64,000 bases of DNA from Cupriavidus nantongensis (GTDB taxonomy: Bacteria > Pseudomonadota > Gammaproteobacteria > Burkholderiales > Burkholderiaceae), in NCBI RefSeq assembly GCF_001598055.1, contig NZ_CP014844.1, forward strand, positions 2,286,967 to 2,350,966, read 5' to 3'. The notes below the pieces were generated by a model, which searched no databases, was not told the DNA's origin, and was given only the letters and a program-made list of their open reading frames with translations. This document shows positions 30,075 through 39,393 of this stretch, piece by piece. The position numbers were made by a program, and so were the translations under genes. Numbering within the stretch: the first letter of the stretch is position 1; each line of letters opens with the position of its first letter.

Positions 30075-30427
30075 GTTTGCTTGTCTCCTGCTGGGATCTG
30101 CCGCGAAATAGTGGAATTCGCGCTGGAATTCGTTGTTGTCACGGGCCTGGCCCGCCGCTGGCACCATGCGCCGGGCTGGGGTTCAATGGCACTGTCGCAT
30201 CGTTTCCGCCGGCCCCGGCGCCACTGCAGCCGATGATCGCGCAAAAACTGCCGGCGTGGCACGGCGGGCAGGACTTTTCCGGGTTATCTCGGACTGCCCG
30301 GGGTCGGAAACATCTGGCATCATACTAAAATCGAACGATCGTTCACTATTCGAACTTGTCCCGATGCCGACGCCGCGCCAGCGCTGCTGCGCGCGGCCCG
30401 TACCGGGTTTGCGCCGCATCACGCCCT
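30075..30427. other. Divergent intergenic region, alcohol dehydrogenase / esterase
   Basis: This 353-base gap has no gene I can support. It carries the perfect 12-bp palindrome at 30333-30344, about 84 bases before the esterase start codon, in a locally A/T-rich patch (CATACTAAAAT just upstream). I could not fix a definite -35/-10 pair. Confidence 0.55.
30333..30344. promoter_or_regulatory. Perfect palindromic operator-like site
   Basis: GAACGATCGTTC is a perfect 12-bp palindrome, followed by ACTATT. It matches the cores at 7641 (GAACGACCGTCC) and 16611 (GAACGACCGTGC), and the flanking CTATTTT seen at those sites is partly kept. It is the most symmetric of the group and so the best guess for the consensus. 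It sits between the alcohol dehydrogenase and esterase genes and could control either or both. Confidence 0.65.
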
Positions 30428-31441
30428 ATGTCTGTCGTACCGTCTTCTCCATCCGCCACGCCAGGCCTGCCGGACCGTCCGCTGGACCCGCAGATGGCCG
30501 CGTTGCTGGCCCTGATCGCGCGCGCCAAGCGGCCGCCGATCCACGCCATGGCGCCGGAAGACGCCAAGATCGCCTACGAGAAAAGCGCGCCGATCCTCGA
30601 TATCAACCCGCCGCCGGTGCATACCGCGGAAGACCTGCTGGTGCCGGCGCGCGACGGCCACGCCATCCCGGTGCGGCTGTATACGCCGCGCGAGGCCAGC
30701 TGGATCGAGCCGCTGCCGCTGCTGGTGTACTTTCATGGCGGCGGCTTCACGGTCGGCAGCGTCGATTCGCACGATCCGCTGTGCCGCCTGCTGTGCGGCC
30801 AGGCCGATTGCATGGTGCTGTCGGTCGATTACCGGCTCGGGCCCGAGTGGCGCTTCCCGACCGCGGTCAATGACGCCTTCGATGTGCTGCACTGGGTCTT
30901 CGCCGAAGCCGACAAGCTCGGCGCCGACCCGGCGCGCATCGGCCTGGGCGGCGACAGTGCCGGCGGCACGCTGGCCGCGGCGTGCGCGGTCGAGGCGCGC
31001 GATGCCGGCCTGGCGCCGGTGCTGCAGCTGCTGATCTATCCGGGCACCTGCGCACGCCAGGATACGCCGTCGCATCGCGCGCTGGCCGACGGCTACCTGC
31101 TGACGGCCGACATGATCCGCTGGTTCTTCGCGCAGTACCTGGACCGGGATGCCAGCCGCGACGACTGGCGCTTTGCCCCGCTCGACGGCGGCGGCACCGG
31201 GGCAGAGGTGGGCGGGGTCTGCCCGGCCTGGATCGCGGTGGCCGGCTACGACCCGCTGCACGACGAGGGCGTGGCCTACGCCGAGAAGCTGCGCGCCGCC
31301 GGCGTTGCCGCCACGCTGGCCGACTACCCCGGCATGATCCATGACTTCTTCAAGCTGGGCCGGTTCGTGCCCGCGGTGGCGCAGGCGCATGCCGATGCCG
31401 TCGCCGCGCTGCGCACCGCGTTCGGCACCACGCAGGACTAG
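30428..31441 (+). CDS. Alpha/beta hydrolase, hormone-sensitive-lipase family esterase
   Basis: The 337-aa esterase has the HSL oxyanion motif FHGGGFTVGS (about residues 102-111), the nucleophile Ser in GGDSAGG, the acid in DPLHDEG and the catalytic His in MIHDFFKLG. It should cleave short-chain esters. There is no signal peptide, so it is cytosolic. I chose ATG 30428, where the Pro/Ser-rich N-terminus typical of these proteins begins. It is followed 72 bases later by a Bug binding protein and then a thioesterase, and sits under the palindrome at 30333. It could supply free acids to beta-oxidation. Confidence 0.9.
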   Translation: MSVVPSSPSATPGLPDRPLDPQMAALLALIARAKRPPIHAMAPEDAKIAYEKSAPILDINPPPVHTAEDLLVPARDGHAIPVRLYTPREASWIEPLPLLVYFHGGGFTVGSVDSHDPLCRLLCGQADCMVLSVDYRLGPEWRFPTAVNDAFDVLHWVFAEADKLGADPARIGLGGDSAGGTLAAACAVEARDAGLAPVLQLLIYPGTCARQDTPSHRALADGYLLTADMIRWFFAQYLDRDASRDDWRFAPLDGGGTGAEVGGVCPAWIAVAGYDPLHDEGVAYAEKLRAAGVAATLADYPGMIHDFFKLGRFVPAVAQAHADAVAALRTAFGTTQD

Positions 31442-31513
31442 GGCCCGCCTTGCGGTCGCGCCGGTCCACGCATTTTTCAAGCAGTGATTTGCAGCACTAG
31501 GAGACATCGTCAA

Positions 31514-32509
31514 ATGCAACGCCGCCACTTCCTCGCCCGCGCGGGCATCGCCGCCGCCGCCACGGCCCTCGGTCTTGCCGCCATGCCCGCCCAGGCCCAG
31601 GCCCAGGCTCAGGCTGATAAGTTCCCGCAGCGCCCGATCCGGCTGGTGATCGGCTACACCGCCGGCGGCTCCACGGATATCCCGTTCCGCGTGCTGGCCG
31701 ACAACGCCTCGAAGATCCTCGGCCAGCCCGTGATCGTCGAGAACAAGCCCGGTGCCGGCGGCGTGCTGCCGGCGCAGCTGATGCAGAGCACCGCGCCCGA
31801 CGGCTACACGCTGGCGCAGGTGGCCATGCCGGTCTACCGCCTGCCGTACACCACCAAGATCAACTGGGACCCGGTCAAGGACCTGAGCTACATCATCAAC
31901 CTTGCCGGCTATTCGTTCGGCCTGGTGGTGCCGGCCGATTCGCCGATCAAGACCATGCAGGACTACATCGCCTACGCCAAGGCCAACCCGGGCAAGCTGA
32001 CCTACGGCTCGCCGGGCTCGATGACCACGCTGCACCTGACCATGGAAGAGCTGGCGATGAAGCAGGGCGTGCAGTTCTCGCATATCCCGTACAAGGGCAA
32101 TTCGGAATCGATGCAGGCGCTGCTCGGCGGCCACGTGATGTCGGTGGCCGACACCCCGGCGTGGGCGCCGTACGTGGAGCAGGGCAAGCTGCGCCTGCTG
32201 TCGACCTGGGGCGAGAAGCGCTCGGCGCGCTTCCCCAACGTGCCGACGCTGAAGGAACTGGGCATGGGCATCGTGCAGACCTCGCCGTTCGGCCTGGTCG
32301 CGCCCAAGGGCACCGACCCGAAGATCGTGCAGAAGCTGCATGACGCCTTCAAGAAGGCGATGGAGATGCCCAACTACCGCGAGTCGCTGGCCAAGTTCGA
32401 CATGGAGCCGTTCTACATGAACACCCAGCAGTACGCGCAGTTCGCGGCCGACACCGTCAAGAAGGAAAAGGCGATCATCGAAAAGCTGGGGCTGGCCAAG
32501 CCGCAGTAA
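31514..32509 (+). CDS. Bug-type substrate-binding protein of the tripartite tricarboxylate transporter family
   Basis: The 331-aa periplasmic protein begins with an RR-containing, Tat-like signal (QRRHFLARAG, then AAMPAQAQA). The Bug/TctC fold follows: FPQRPIRLVIGYTAGGSTDI, ENKPGAGG, a YGSPGSMTTLH ligand loop and FAADTVKKEKAIIEKLG at the end. Bug proteins bind carboxylates. No TctA/TctB membrane genes adjoin, which is usual for the greatly expanded Bug families of Cupriavidus and Bordetella. AGGAGA precedes the ATG. It sits between an esterase and a thioesterase gene. Confidence 0.93.
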   Translation: MQRRHFLARAGIAAAATALGLAAMPAQAQAQAQADKFPQRPIRLVIGYTAGGSTDIPFRVLADNASKILGQPVIVENKPGAGGVLPAQLMQSTAPDGYTLAQVAMPVYRLPYTTKINWDPVKDLSYIINLAGYSFGLVVPADSPIKTMQDYIAYAKANPGKLTYGSPGSMTTLHLTMEELAMKQGVQFSHIPYKGNSESMQALLGGHVMSVADTPAWAPYVEQGKLRLLSTWGEKRSARFPNVPTLKELGMGIVQTSPFGLVAPKGTDPKIVQKLHDAFKKAMEMPNYRESLAKFDMEPFYMNTQQYAQFAADTVKKEKAIIEKLGLAKPQ

Positions 32510-32533
32510 GCCCGATCAACAAGGACACCACGT

Positions 32534-32974
32534 ATGGCCAAAGAGGAATTCCGCCATTCCATCCCGCTGCGCGTGCGCTGGTCCGAAGTCGATCCGCAAT
32601 CGATCGTCTTCAATGCGCACTACCTGACGTATTGCGATATCTGCGTGACCGAGTACTGGCGCGCGCTGGGCATCCGCTATCCCGAAGACGTGCTGCACGC
32701 GCACGGCGTGGATATCTTCGTGGTCAAGTCGACGCTGGAGTACCACGCGTCGGCGCGCTTCGACGATCAGCTCGATATCCGCGGCCGCATGGCGCGGCTG
32801 GGGCGGTCCAGCATGCTGTTCCGGGTGGAGATGTATCGGAGCGACGAGCACCTGATCACCGGTGAAATCGTCTATGTGTGCGCGGACCCGGCGACGCAGA
32901 AGTCGGCGCCGATCCCGGGGGTGGTGCGGGAGGTGATCGAGGGGTATGAGGTGGTGAAGCCGGCTTCGGCCTGA
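32534..32974 (+). CDS. Acyl-CoA thioesterase, 4-hydroxybenzoyl-CoA thioesterase/YbgC type
   Basis: The 146-aa hotdog-fold protein has the YbgC/4HBT motif VRWSEVDPQSIVFNAHYLTY near residues 14-33 with the active-site Asp, then the VVKSTLEYHASARFDDQL strand. It hydrolyses acyl- or aroyl-CoA. It starts 24 bases after the Bug gene, so the two are co-transcribed, and an inverted palindromic repeat pair follows its stop. The substrate is unknown. Confidence 0.9.
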   Translation: MAKEEFRHSIPLRVRWSEVDPQSIVFNAHYLTYCDICVTEYWRALGIRYPEDVLHAHGVDIFVVKSTLEYHASARFDDQLDIRGRMARLGRSSMLFRVEMYRSDEHLITGEIVYVCADPATQKSAPIPGVVREVIEGYEVVKPASA

Positions 32975-32991
32975 CCATTTCCGCTTGTTTG

Positions 32992-33116
32992 CTCCCCTCT
33001 CCCGCGCGCGGGAGAGGGGCGGGGGTGAGGGCGGGGCGTGTGCCTCGCGGCAAGCGGTGCAAGGACGCGACGCTCTGGCCCTCACCCTAACCCTCTCCCG
33101 CAAGCGGGAGAGGGGA
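32992..33116. repeat. Inverted pair of REP-like modules (BIME-like), with the intact GCGCGC-centred site
   Basis: Module one has arms CCCCTCTCCC (32994-33003) and GGGAGAGGGG (33010-33019) around GCGCGC (33004-33009). Module two, inverted, spans about 33078-33116. The pair lies between the convergent thioesterase and denD genes. The centre of module one is identical to the sequence into which the IS481 element at 58594 has inserted. Confidence 0.87.
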
Positions 33117-33166
33117 CCGGCGCTCAGCAACTGAACAGGCAGTCGCAATTGCAGGACGGCAGAAGC

Positions 33167-34153
33167 TTACTTCCCCACCCCCGCATCCTCCATATAAGCC
33201 CGGATCACCGCATCAAAGCTCGCGTCGCTCTCGAACCCCAGCGACAAGGCGCGCTCCGCATTCCATGCCGCCGGCCACGTGCCGACGATCTTCTCGATAC
33301 GTTCCTCGCGTTCCCACGTCACCAGGTCCGCCACCGCATCGCCCGCGACGCGGCGCAGCGCGTCGACCATGCCCGCGGCAGTGACCGACAGGCCCGGCAG
33401 GTTCACCACGCGGCGGTTGCCCAGGCGCTCGCCCGCCAGTTCGATGCCGTTGACCAGCGCCGCCACTGCCGCGCGCGGCGACAGCAGCCACAGCTTGGTC
33501 TCCGGTGCCACCGGGCAATTGGCCGCCACGCCCGCCAACGGCTCGCGGATGATGCCGCTGGCGAACGACGACGCCGCCGCATTGGGCTTGCCGGGGCGCA
33601 CGCTGATGGTGGGCAGGCGCAGCACGCGGCCGTCGACAAAGCCGCGGCGGCTGTAGTCCGACAGCAGCAGTTCGCCGATGGCCTTCTGCACGCCGTACGA
33701 CGATTGCGGATTGAGCGCGGTGTCGTCCTGCACCACCGGCGGCAGCTCGCCGCCGTAGACCGCGACCGAGCTGGTGAACAGCACGCGCGGCTTGTGGCCC
33801 AGTTCACGGCACCTTTCCAGCAGCGCGCGCGATGCGTCCAGGTTGACGCGCATGCCCAGCTCAAAATCGGCCTCGGCCTGGCCGCTGACCACGGCGGCGA
33901 GGTGGAACACCGCGCCGGTGTCCTGGTCGATGGCCTGGCGCAGCACGGCGGGATCGGACAGGTCGCCGGTGACGACGCGCACGCGCCCATTGTCCAGGCC
34001 TTGGTCGAGGCCTTGCGGCGCGACCACGTCGAGCAGCGTCAGGCGCTCGAAGGCAACGGCCTTGCCGTCCAGGTTCAGGGTGCCGCGTTGCAGCAGCAGG
34101 CGGGCCAGCTGCAGGCCGAGGAAGCCGGCGCCGCCGGTAATCAGTACGTTCAT
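33167..34153 (-). CDS. denD: D-erythronate dehydrogenase (extended SDR)
   Basis: The 328-aa NAD-dependent epimerase-type protein begins MNVLITGGAGFLGLQLA (Rossmann GxxGxxG). It has a Ser in FTSSVAVYGG and the YGVQK (YxxxK) pair near residues 158-162. In the tetronate pathway of C. necator DenD oxidises D-erythronate to 2-oxo-D-tetronate, which OtnI isomerises. It is the last gene of the seven-gene leftward operon, 26 bases after otnI. Assignment rests on family plus the complete pathway context. Confidence 0.93.
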   Translation of the reverse strand: MNVLITGGAGFLGLQLARLLLQRGTLNLDGKAVAFERLTLLDVVAPQGLDQGLDNGRVRVVTGDLSDPAVLRQAIDQDTGAVFHLAAVVSGQAEADFELGMRVNLDASRALLERCRELGHKPRVLFTSSVAVYGGELPPVVQDDTALNPQSSYGVQKAIGELLLSDYSRRGFVDGRVLRLPTISVRPGKPNAAASSFASGIIREPLAGVAANCPVAPETKLWLLSPRAAVAALVNGIELAGERLGNRRVVNLPGLSVTAAGMVDALRRVAGDAVADLVTWEREERIEKIVGTWPAAWNAERALSLGFESDASFDAVIRAYMEDAGVGK

Positions 34154-34179
34154 GGCAAGAGCTCTTCAGTGGTTTTGCA

Positions 34180-34962
34180 TCAGCGCCCGAGATAGGGCTT
34201 GAGCCAGCCCAGGCCTGCCGAGGTGCCGGCGCGCGGGCGATATTCGCAGCCGATCCAGCCGGCATAGCCGAGCGCGTCGATGACGTCGAACAGGTAGGGG
34301 TAGTGCAGCTCGCCCAGGTCCGGCTCGTGGCGCTCGGGCACGCCGGCGATCTGGATATGGCCGATGCCGGCGAAGTCGCGCCTGAGCTTCATCGCGACAT
34401 CGCCCTCGACGATCTGGCAGTGGTAGCAGTCGAACTGCACCTTCAGGTTGGCAGCGCCGACCTCCTTGCAGATCGCCTGGCCGTCGTCCTGGCGGTTGAG
34501 GAAATAGCCCGGCATGTCGCGCGTGTTGATCGGCTCGATCAGCACCGTCACGCCCTGCGCGGCCGCGGTATTGGCGGCGAAGGCCAGGTTCTCCAGGTAG
34601 GCGGCGCGGCAGCGCGCGGGCTCGGCATCGGCCGGGACCAGGCCGGCCATCACATGGATGCGGTCATTGCCGATCACGCCGGCGTAGTCGAGCGCGCGGC
34701 CGATGCTGGCGCGGAATTCCGCCTCGCGCCCCGGCAGCGCCGCCAGGCCGCGCTCGCCCGCCGCCCAGTCGCCCGGCGGGGCATTGAACAGCGCCTGCGC
34801 GAGGCCGTTCGCGTCGAGGCGCGCGCGCAGCTCGGCGGCGGGGTGCTCGTACGGGAACAGGTACTCGACCGCCCGGAAGCCGTCGGCCGCGGCAGCGGCA
34901 AAGCGGTCCAGGAAGGCGTGCTCTTGGTACATCATCGACAGGTTGGCGGCAAAGCGCGGCAT
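34180..34962 (-). CDS. otnI: 2-oxo-tetronate isomerase (hydroxypyruvate isomerase family)
   Basis: The 260-aa TIM-barrel protein (AP-endonuclease-2/Hyi superfamily) has metal and active-site residues in [29 protein letters not shown] and the terminal [11 protein letters not shown]. OtnI interconverts 2-oxo- and 3-oxo-tetronate, linking the D-erythronate branch to the OtnK kinase. It lies 26 bases upstream of denD and 26 bases downstream of the MFS transporter gene on the same strand. Confidence 0.93.
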   Translation of the reverse strand: MPRFAANLSMMYQEHAFLDRFAAAAADGFRAVEYLFPYEHPAAELRARLDANGLAQALFNAPPGDWAAGERGLAALPGREAEFRASIGRALDYAGVIGNDRIHVMAGLVPADAEPARCRAAYLENLAFAANTAAAQGVTVLIEPINTRDMPGYFLNRQDDGQAICKEVGAANLKVQFDCYHCQIVEGDVAMKLRRDFAGIGHIQIAGVPERHEPDLGELHYPYLFDVIDALGYAGWIGCEYRPRAGTSAGLGWLKPYLGR

Positions 34963-34988
34963 GGGAAACTCCGGAAGCGAAAGCGGGT

Positions 34989-36353
34989 TCAGCGGTTGAC
35001 CAGTTTAGCGGGCGTCAGCCACACCAGCACGGCGCCGGCCACCAGGATGGCCGACAGCACGTACATCGGCAGCTGGGTGCTCTGGGTCAGGTCCTTGAGC
35101 GCGCCCACCATGTACGGCGACACGAAGCCGGCCAGGTTGCCCACCGAGTTGACCACCGCGATGCCCGAGGCCGCGGCGATGCCCGACAGGAACGAGGTCG
35201 GCAGCGACCAGAACAGCGGCGCGCAGGTCAGTACGCCGGCGGCGGCCAGCGACAGCGCGGCAATCGCCACGGTCGTATTGTTGGTGAACGAGGCGGCGAT
35301 GGCAAAGCCCGCCGCGCCCATCAGCGCCGGCACGATCAGGTGCCAGCGGCGCTCGCGCCGCGCGTCGGCGCTGTGGCCCAGGATGTTCATCACCACCACC
35401 GCGCAGATAAACGGGATCGCGGACAGCAGGCCGATATTGAAGTTGCCGGTCACGCCGCTCGACTTCACCAGCGTGGGCATCCAGAAGGTCAGCGCGTACT
35501 GGCCGGTGACGAAGCAGAAGTAGATCAGGCACATCCACCACACGCGCCGGTCGGCAAACACTGCGCCGAGCGAGTGGCCATGCCCCTTGCCGGCGGCGGC
35601 GCCGGCATTGCGCTGGTCTTCCTCGATATTGCGCTTGAGCACGCGCTTCTCGTCGGCGTCGAGCCACGGCGCCTTGTCGATGCCGTCGCGCAGCACGAAG
35701 ATCGTCAGCAGGCCGATCACGAACGCGGGCAGCGCCTCGAGCAGGAACATCCACTGCCAGCCGCGCATGCCGTGAGTGCCGTTGAACGCGTCCATGATCC
35801 AGCCCGACAGCGGGTTGCCGAACATGCCGGCGATAGGGATGCCGGACATGAACAGCGCGATCATTTTGGCGCGGCGGTTGGCCGGGAACCAGTAGGTCAG
35901 GTACAGGATCACGCCGGGATAGAAGCCGGCTTCGGCCAGGCCCAGCAGGAAGCGCATCACGTAGAACTGCGTCGGCGTCTGCACGAACATGAACAGCGCC
36001 GAGATGATGCCCCACGTGATCATGATGCGCGCGATCCAGATGCGCGCGCCGATCTTGTGCATCAGCAGGTTGCTGGGCAGCTCGAACAGGAAATAGCCGA
36101 TGAAGAACAGGCCGGCGCCCAGGCCGAACACGGTCTCGGAGAAGGCCAGGTCCTGGCCCATCTGCAGCTTGGCAAAACCAACGTTGACGCGGTCGAGGTA
36201 GGCGACCACGTAGCACAGCATCAGGAACGGCATGATGCGCCAGAACACCTTGCTGTAGGCGCGTTTCTCGATCTGGCTGTCGGCGTCGAGCCTGGCGTTG
36301 CCGCCCAGGCTGTCGAAGGCGGGCACGCTGGCCGCCGGTTGGTTGGATGGCAT
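34989..36353 (-). CDS. MFS transporter, likely D-erythronate/L-threonate uptake
   Basis: The 454-aa inner-membrane protein has about 12 helices and the anion:cation symporter (ACS/phthalate-tartrate) pattern: [18 protein letters not shown] near residue 45 and the loop motif [17 protein letters not shown]. This subfamily moves sugar acids with protons. I chose ATG 36353, since the upstream in-frame part is not MFS-like. Its place inside the tetronate operon makes C4 sugar acids the likely cargo; this is inferred. Confidence 0.9.
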   Translation of the reverse strand: MPSNQPAASVPAFDSLGGNARLDADSQIEKRAYSKVFWRIMPFLMLCYVVAYLDRVNVGFAKLQMGQDLAFSETVFGLGAGLFFIGYFLFELPSNLLMHKIGARIWIARIMITWGIISALFMFVQTPTQFYVMRFLLGLAEAGFYPGVILYLTYWFPANRRAKMIALFMSGIPIAGMFGNPLSGWIMDAFNGTHGMRGWQWMFLLEALPAFVIGLLTIFVLRDGIDKAPWLDADEKRVLKRNIEEDQRNAGAAAGKGHGHSLGAVFADRRVWWMCLIYFCFVTGQYALTFWMPTLVKSSGVTGNFNIGLLSAIPFICAVVVMNILGHSADARRERRWHLIVPALMGAAGFAIAASFTNNTTVAIAALSLAAAGVLTCAPLFWSLPTSFLSGIAAASGIAVVNSVGNLAGFVSPYMVGALKDLTQSTQLPMYVLSAILVAGAVLVWLTPAKLVNR

Positions 36354-36496
36354 CGGTGGTCTCCGGGTATGGTGGTGAGTCTGGTCTTGTGGTTGCGGCC
36401 ACGCGCGGATCGCAGGCATGCGCGTCCCCCGCGCGGTGGCCGGGGCCGCCGCGCCAGGATCAGGCCGGGGTGGTCAGGGAAGCAGCGGGGCTGGTG

Positions 36497-37150
36497 CTAC
36501 CAGCGCGCCTGGAAGGTGTCGCGCAGCTCAGCCAGGGCGCTGTCGGGCAGCGCCGCGCGGGCGGCAAAGCCGGGTACGTCTTTCATGGTCATCCATAGCT
36601 TGGCGGTCTCCTCCAGTTCTTCCAGCGCGAACGCGGCGCGCGATACGCTGGACTCCCACACCACCGGCCCCAGGCGCTCCAGCAGCACGCCGCGCACCTG
36701 CGCGGCCAGCGTGGCCACGCGCGCGGCTACCGCGGGATCGCCGGGGCGATGGTAGGGAATCAGCGGGACATGGCCGACCTTCATCACGTAGTACGGCGTG
36801 AGCGGCGGCAGTACGTCGTCCGGTTGCCAGACACCGGCCAGCGTCAGGGCCACGAGGTGCGTCGAGTGCGTATGCACCACGGCGTGCGCCCCGGGGTTGT
36901 TGTCATAGATGGCACGATGCAGCGTCAGCGTCTTCGACGGCTTGTCGCCCGAGACCCAGCTGCCGTCGCTGGCGACCTTGGCGACCGCCGCGGGATCCAT
37001 CATGCCCAGGCACGCATCGGTCGGCGTGATCAGCCAGCCGTCGTCGAGCCGCGCGCTGATATTGCCGGCCGAGCCGACGGTGTAGCCGCGCTGGTACAGG
37101 CTGGCGCCGATGCGGCAGATCTCTTCGCGCAGCTTGCTTTCGGTGCTCAT
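36497..37150 (-). CDS. otnC: 3-oxo-tetronate 4-phosphate decarboxylase (class II aldolase family)
   Basis: The 217-aa zinc-dependent aldolase-fold enzyme has GSAGNISARLDDGWLITPTD near residues 25-44, histidines in AVVHTHSTHLVAL and the C-terminal half VWESSVSRAAFALEELEETAKL. OtnC decarboxylates 3-oxo-tetronate 4-phosphate to dihydroxyacetone phosphate. Its start overlaps the otnK stop by one base (TAATG), showing translational coupling with the kinase that makes its substrate. A 143-base gap separates it from the transporter gene downstream. Confidence 0.94.
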   Translation of the reverse strand: MSTESKLREEICRIGASLYQRGYTVGSAGNISARLDDGWLITPTDACLGMMDPAAVAKVASDGSWVSGDKPSKTLTLHRAIYDNNPGAHAVVHTHSTHLVALTLAGVWQPDDVLPPLTPYYVMKVGHVPLIPYHRPGDPAVAARVATLAAQVRGVLLERLGPVVWESSVSRAAFALEELEETAKLWMTMKDVPGFAARAALPDSALAELRDTFQARW

Positions 37151-38421
37151 TACTCGCCTCCCAGCTGGCGCAGCGCTTCGTCAAAGAAGTCCGGGCCGCC
37201 GAAATTGCCCGACTTGAGCGCGAGCGCCAGCGGCGTGGCATCCAGCGTGACCGTGGCCGGCACGCCCGGCGCGATCTGCGCGCCGATCCGCAGCGCGCGC
37301 ACGCCCAGCGCCTGCACCACCGCGCCCGAGGTCTCGCCGCCCGCCACCACGAAGCGGCGCGTGCCGCGTACCTTCAGACCGGCGGCGACCGTGGCCAGGC
37401 ATTGCTCGACCAGGTGGCCGGCGCGCGCCACGCCCAGCTCGGCCTGCACCGCCTTGACTTCGTCTGGGCTGGAAGTCGCATAAACCAGCACGGGCTGGTC
37501 ATGCGCGGCGGCAAAGGCGAGCGCCGCGTCGGCCACGGCCTCGCCGCGCGCCAGCGCGAGCGGGTCGATGCGCAGCGCCGGACGGCCTTGCTCGAGCCAG
37601 CGTGCCACCTGGCCGTTGGTCGCGCGCGAGGCGCTGCCGGCCAGCACCACGCCGGGGCCGTCGACGGCCGGCACCGCGTCGGCGTCGGCGCGCTGCGGCA
37701 GCAGGCCGGCGCGGCGGAAATTCTCCGGCAGGCCCAGCGCGATGCCGGAGCCGCCGGTGATCAGCGGCAGCCCGGCGCACGCCTCGCCCAGTGTAAGCAG
37801 GTCCGCGTCGGACACCGCATCGGCAATCGCCATGCGCACGCCGTCGCCGCGCAGCGCGGCGATGCGCTCGGCGGTCGCCTGCGCGCCGCTCGCGACCGCG
37901 TCATGGCGCAGCAGCCCGACCTTGTGCTTGCTCTGGCGCTGCAGCACGCGCACCAGGTTGGCATCGGTCATCGGCGTCAGCGGATGGTGTTCCATGCCCG
38001 ATTGGTTCAGCAGCGCATCGCCGACGAACAGGTGGCCGCGGAAGATGGTGCGGCCGTTCTCGGGGAAGGCCGGGCAGGCGATGGTGAAGTCGCTGTCCAG
38101 CGCCGCCAGCAGGGCCTCGGCCACCGGGCCGATATTGCCGGCGTCGGTCGAATCGAAGGTCGAGCAGTACTTGAAGACGAACTGGCGGCAGCCCTGCGCG
38201 CGCAGCCATTGCAGCGCGGCCAGCGACTCGGCCACGGCCTGGGCCGCGGGCACGGTGCGCGACTTGAGCGCGACCACCACGGCGTCGGCGCTGCCGATAT
38301 CGGCCATGGATGCGGGCACGCCGATGGTCTGCACGGTGCGCATGCCGTTGCGCACCAGCGTGTTGGCGAGGTCGGTGGCGCCGGTGAAGTCGTCGGCGAT
38401 GCAGCCAAGGAGGGCGGTCAT
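37150..38421 (-). CDS. otnK: 3-oxo-tetronate kinase (former DUF1537 family)
   Basis: The 423-aa kinase opens with the family's GCIADDFTGATDLANTLVRN. It has VFKYCSTFDSTDAGNIGPVAEALL near residue 84 and a C-terminal ATP-binding half with VVAGGETSGAVVQALG. DUF1537 proteins were shown to be acid-sugar kinases, and OtnK phosphorylates 3-oxo-tetronate at O4. The gene follows ltnD by 12 bases and overlaps otnC by one base. It is the central enzyme where both tetronate branches meet. Confidence 0.95.
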   Translation of the reverse strand: MTALLGCIADDFTGATDLANTLVRNGMRTVQTIGVPASMADIGSADAVVVALKSRTVPAAQAVAESLAALQWLRAQGCRQFVFKYCSTFDSTDAGNIGPVAEALLAALDSDFTIACPAFPENGRTIFRGHLFVGDALLNQSGMEHHPLTPMTDANLVRVLQRQSKHKVGLLRHDAVASGAQATAERIAALRGDGVRMAIADAVSDADLLTLGEACAGLPLITGGSGIALGLPENFRRAGLLPQRADADAVPAVDGPGVVLAGSASRATNGQVARWLEQGRPALRIDPLALARGEAVADAALAFAAAHDQPVLVYATSSPDEVKAVQAELGVARAGHLVEQCLATVAAGLKVRGTRRFVVAGGETSGAVVQALGVRALRIGAQIAPGVPATVTLDATPLALALKSGNFGGPDFFDEALRQLGGE

Positions 38422-38433
38422 GGTCGCGGCTCC

Positions 38434-39345
38434 TTACTCTGCCTGGCCGGCCTGCCCGGGCAGCTCGATGCCCGGGAAGATCTTGATCACGGCGGAATCG
38501 TCCTCGCCGCCGTGGCCGGCGGTCGACGCCATCATGAACATCTGGTGCGCCGCGGCCGACAGCGGCAACGGGAATTTGCTGGTGCGCGCGGTGTCGAGCA
38601 CCATGCCCAGGTCCTTGACGAAGATGTCGACCGCGGACAGCGGCGTGTAGTCGCCCTTCAGGATATGCGGCACGCGGTTCTCGAACATCCACGAGTTGCC
38701 GGCGCTGTGGGTGATCACGTCATAGAGCGCGTCCGGGTCCACCCCTTCGCGCAGGCCCAGCGCCATCGCTTCGGCGGCGGCGGCGATATGCACGCCGGCC
38801 AGCAGCTGGTTGATGATCTTGACCCTGGAGCCGGCACCATGCGCGGCACCCAGGCGGTAGACCTTGCCGGCGATGGCGGCCAGCACGTCCTCGGCCAGCG
38901 CATAGGCTTCGGCGGGGCCGGAGGTCATCATGGTCATCTCGCCACTGGCGGCGCGCGCGGCGCCGCCCGAGACCGGCGCGTCGAGCATCAGCAGGCCTTT
39001 TTCGGCGAGGCGCTGTCCCAGGGTCTCGGCAAAGCCCGGCGGCACCGTGGCGCTGGCAATCACCAGCTTGCCCGGCTGCATCGCAGACACAGCACCGGCG
39101 GCACCGTCGGCGCCGAACAGCACGGCCTCGGTCTGCTGCGCGTTGACCACCAGCGTCAGCACCACGTCGCAGCGGCTGCCCAGCTCGGCGGGCGAGGCGC
39201 ACGGCACGCCGCCGGCATCGGCAAAGCGCTGCAGCACTTCGGCACGCAGGTCGCAGGCGTGCACGTTGAAACCGGCCCGCAGCAGCGACTGCGCGACACC
39301 AAAGCCCATGGCACCAAGGCCGATGACGCCGATATTCCTGGACAT
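38434..39345 (-). CDS. ltnD: L-threonate dehydrogenase (beta-hydroxyacid dehydrogenase family)
   Basis: The 303-aa NAD-dependent enzyme has the Rossmann start GVIGLGAMGFGVAQSLLRAG, the substrate motif DAPVSGGAARA near residue 120 and the catalytic Lys in GSRVKIINQLLAG. LtnD oxidises L-threonate to 2-oxo-tetronate in the pathway described in C. necator. 2-Hydroxy-3-oxopropionate reductases look similar, but the operon context decides. It lies 48 bases after the GntR regulator gene. Confidence 0.93.
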   Translation of the reverse strand: MSRNIGVIGLGAMGFGVAQSLLRAGFNVHACDLRAEVLQRFADAGGVPCASPAELGSRCDVVLTLVVNAQQTEAVLFGADGAAGAVSAMQPGKLVIASATVPPGFAETLGQRLAEKGLLMLDAPVSGGAARAASGEMTMMTSGPAEAYALAEDVLAAIAGKVYRLGAAHGAGSRVKIINQLLAGVHIAAAAEAMALGLREGVDPDALYDVITHSAGNSWMFENRVPHILKGDYTPLSAVDIFVKDLGMVLDTARTSKFPLPLSAAAHQMFMMASTAGHGGEDDSAVIKIFPGIELPGQAGQAE

Positions 39346-39393
39346 AGGGACTCCCTGAAACAGATACGGATGATTCGTTGCTCGCGGCGCGCT

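Noticed and set aside
36497..37150. otnC as L-fuculose- or ribulose-phosphate aldolase/epimerase
   Set aside because: The fold is shared, but the one-base coupling to otnK and the full tetronate operon make the decarboxylase the better call.
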